Shown here: piece after piece, positions 63,623 to 64,000 of the stretch | Numbering within the stretch: position 1 is the stretch's first letter | Layout of the letters: every line of letters starts with the position of its first letter | From: Flavobacteriales bacterium | Lineage (GTDB): Bacteria; Bacteroidota; Bacteroidia; Flavobacteriales; Weeksellaceae | Length of the DNA stretch: 64,000 bases | Assembly: GCA_020635515.1 (NCBI GenBank) | Contig: JACJZS010000002.1 | Location: forward strand, 186,001 to 250,000 | Direction: 5' to 3' | Notes under the pieces: generated by a model | The model's database searches: none | Told to the model about the DNA's origin: nothing | The model's input: only the letters and a program-made list of their open reading frames with translations | Program-made: the position numbers and the translations under genes

Positions 63623-64000
63623 TGATTTCTATTCTTCGAGGAAACATCATCGAGATTAATCCTAATAGTTTAATTATCGACTGTAATGGTATTGGTTATG
63701 AAGTATATGTTTCTCTAGAAACGTATTCTCAGTTTCAAGATAAAAAAGAAATACAACTATTCACTAAGCTTATCGTTAGAGAAGATGCACATATTTTATA
63801 TGGTTTTTATTCTAAAACAGAGCGTGAAGTCTTTAACTTACTTATTAGCGTAAATGGTGTAGGTCCTTCATCTGCAATAGTAATGCTTTCTACTCTTTCC
63901 GTAGAAGAAATTGCAACTGCTATTACCAATGGAAATAATTCTTTACTGCAAAAAGTAAAAGGTATTGGTCTTAAAACAGCTCAAAGAATTATCATTGACT
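63622..64000 (+). CDS. ruvA: Holliday junction branch migration protein RuvA (3' end outside window)
   Basis: The visible 126 residues begin ISILRGNIIEINPNSLIIDC and GIGYEVYVS (domain I beta-barrel). IVREDAHILYGFYSKTEREV follows, then the helix-hairpin-helix motifs LLISVNGVGPSSAIVMLSTL and LLQKVKGIGLKTAQRIIID. It binds four-way junctions and loads RuvB. It starts within the maeB stop (TAATG), indicating coupling. ruvC lies 42 kb away on the other side of the polysaccharide locus. Confidence 0.96.
   Translation, partial: MISILRGNIIEINPNSLIIDCNGIGYEVYVSLETYSQFQDKKEIQLFTKLIVREDAHILYGFYSKTEREVFNLLISVNGVGPSSAIVMLSTLSVEEIATAITNGNNSLLQKVKGIGLKTAQRIIID

Noticed and set aside
1..64000. CRISPR array, defence island or secretion system
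   Set aside because: No spaced direct repeats, cas, restriction, toxin-antitoxin or secretion genes were recognised in any frame I read.

Overview
The window is AT-rich chromosome from a member of the Bacteroidota, almost certainly a flavobacterium (Flavobacteriia). Several things point there: a complete alternative complex III operon, a DUF2723 protein, a LytTR regulator, and repeated promoter-like boxes of the Bacteroidota form TTG-N18..21-TAnnTTTG. Start regions also lack obvious Shine-Dalgarno sequences. The genus cannot be fixed from the sequence alone.

Layout. Bases 1-8040 hold housekeeping genes: a partial peptidase U32 gene, metK, tRNA-Gly(TCC), an Hpt-like protein with a LytTR response regulator, a DUF6702-like protein, kdsB, and a large DUF2723 membrane glycosyltransferase. 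Bases 8060-16398 are the alternative complex III (quinol:cytochrome c oxidoreductase) operon actABCDEF on the minus strand, ending at a clear terminator. Bases 16593-21685 on the plus strand carry a SPOR-like protein, a small membrane protein, pgi, a holin-X-like pair, an OPRT-OMPDC fusion (UMP synthase) of eukaryotic type, and ruvC.

Bases 21687-60197 are one uninterrupted minus-strand surface-polysaccharide locus of about 38.5 kb, lying between ruvC and plsC/maeB/ruvA. Its upstream end is a sialic-acid type cassette (neuB, neuC, neuA), an asparagine synthase, and a Wzm/Wzt-type ABC exporter. A long run of glycosyltransferases and modifying enzymes follows: a glycosyltransferase-acetyltransferase fusion, pyruvyl transferase, wecB, acyltransferase 3, MBOAT with an SGNH partner, an O-antigen polymerase/ligase-like protein, an ATP-grasp protein, a VioA/VioB-like pair, and WbpB/WbpD-like enzymes.

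The middle of the locus (31.4-46.5 kb) is visibly decayed. It holds an IS982 copy whose transposase is split by a 54-bp insert, an IS1595-type transposase remnant abutting an SGNH fragment, an asparagine-synthase pseudogene, a deletion scar of a glycosyltransferase, and single-base homopolymer frameshifts in the SGNH and acyltransferase genes. I found no CRISPR array, phage, defence or secretion system. The most notable items are the eukaryotic-type UMP synthase, the hybrid and decaying polysaccharide locus, a promoter built into a terminator hairpin, and a heptamer-periodic repeat upstream of ruvC.
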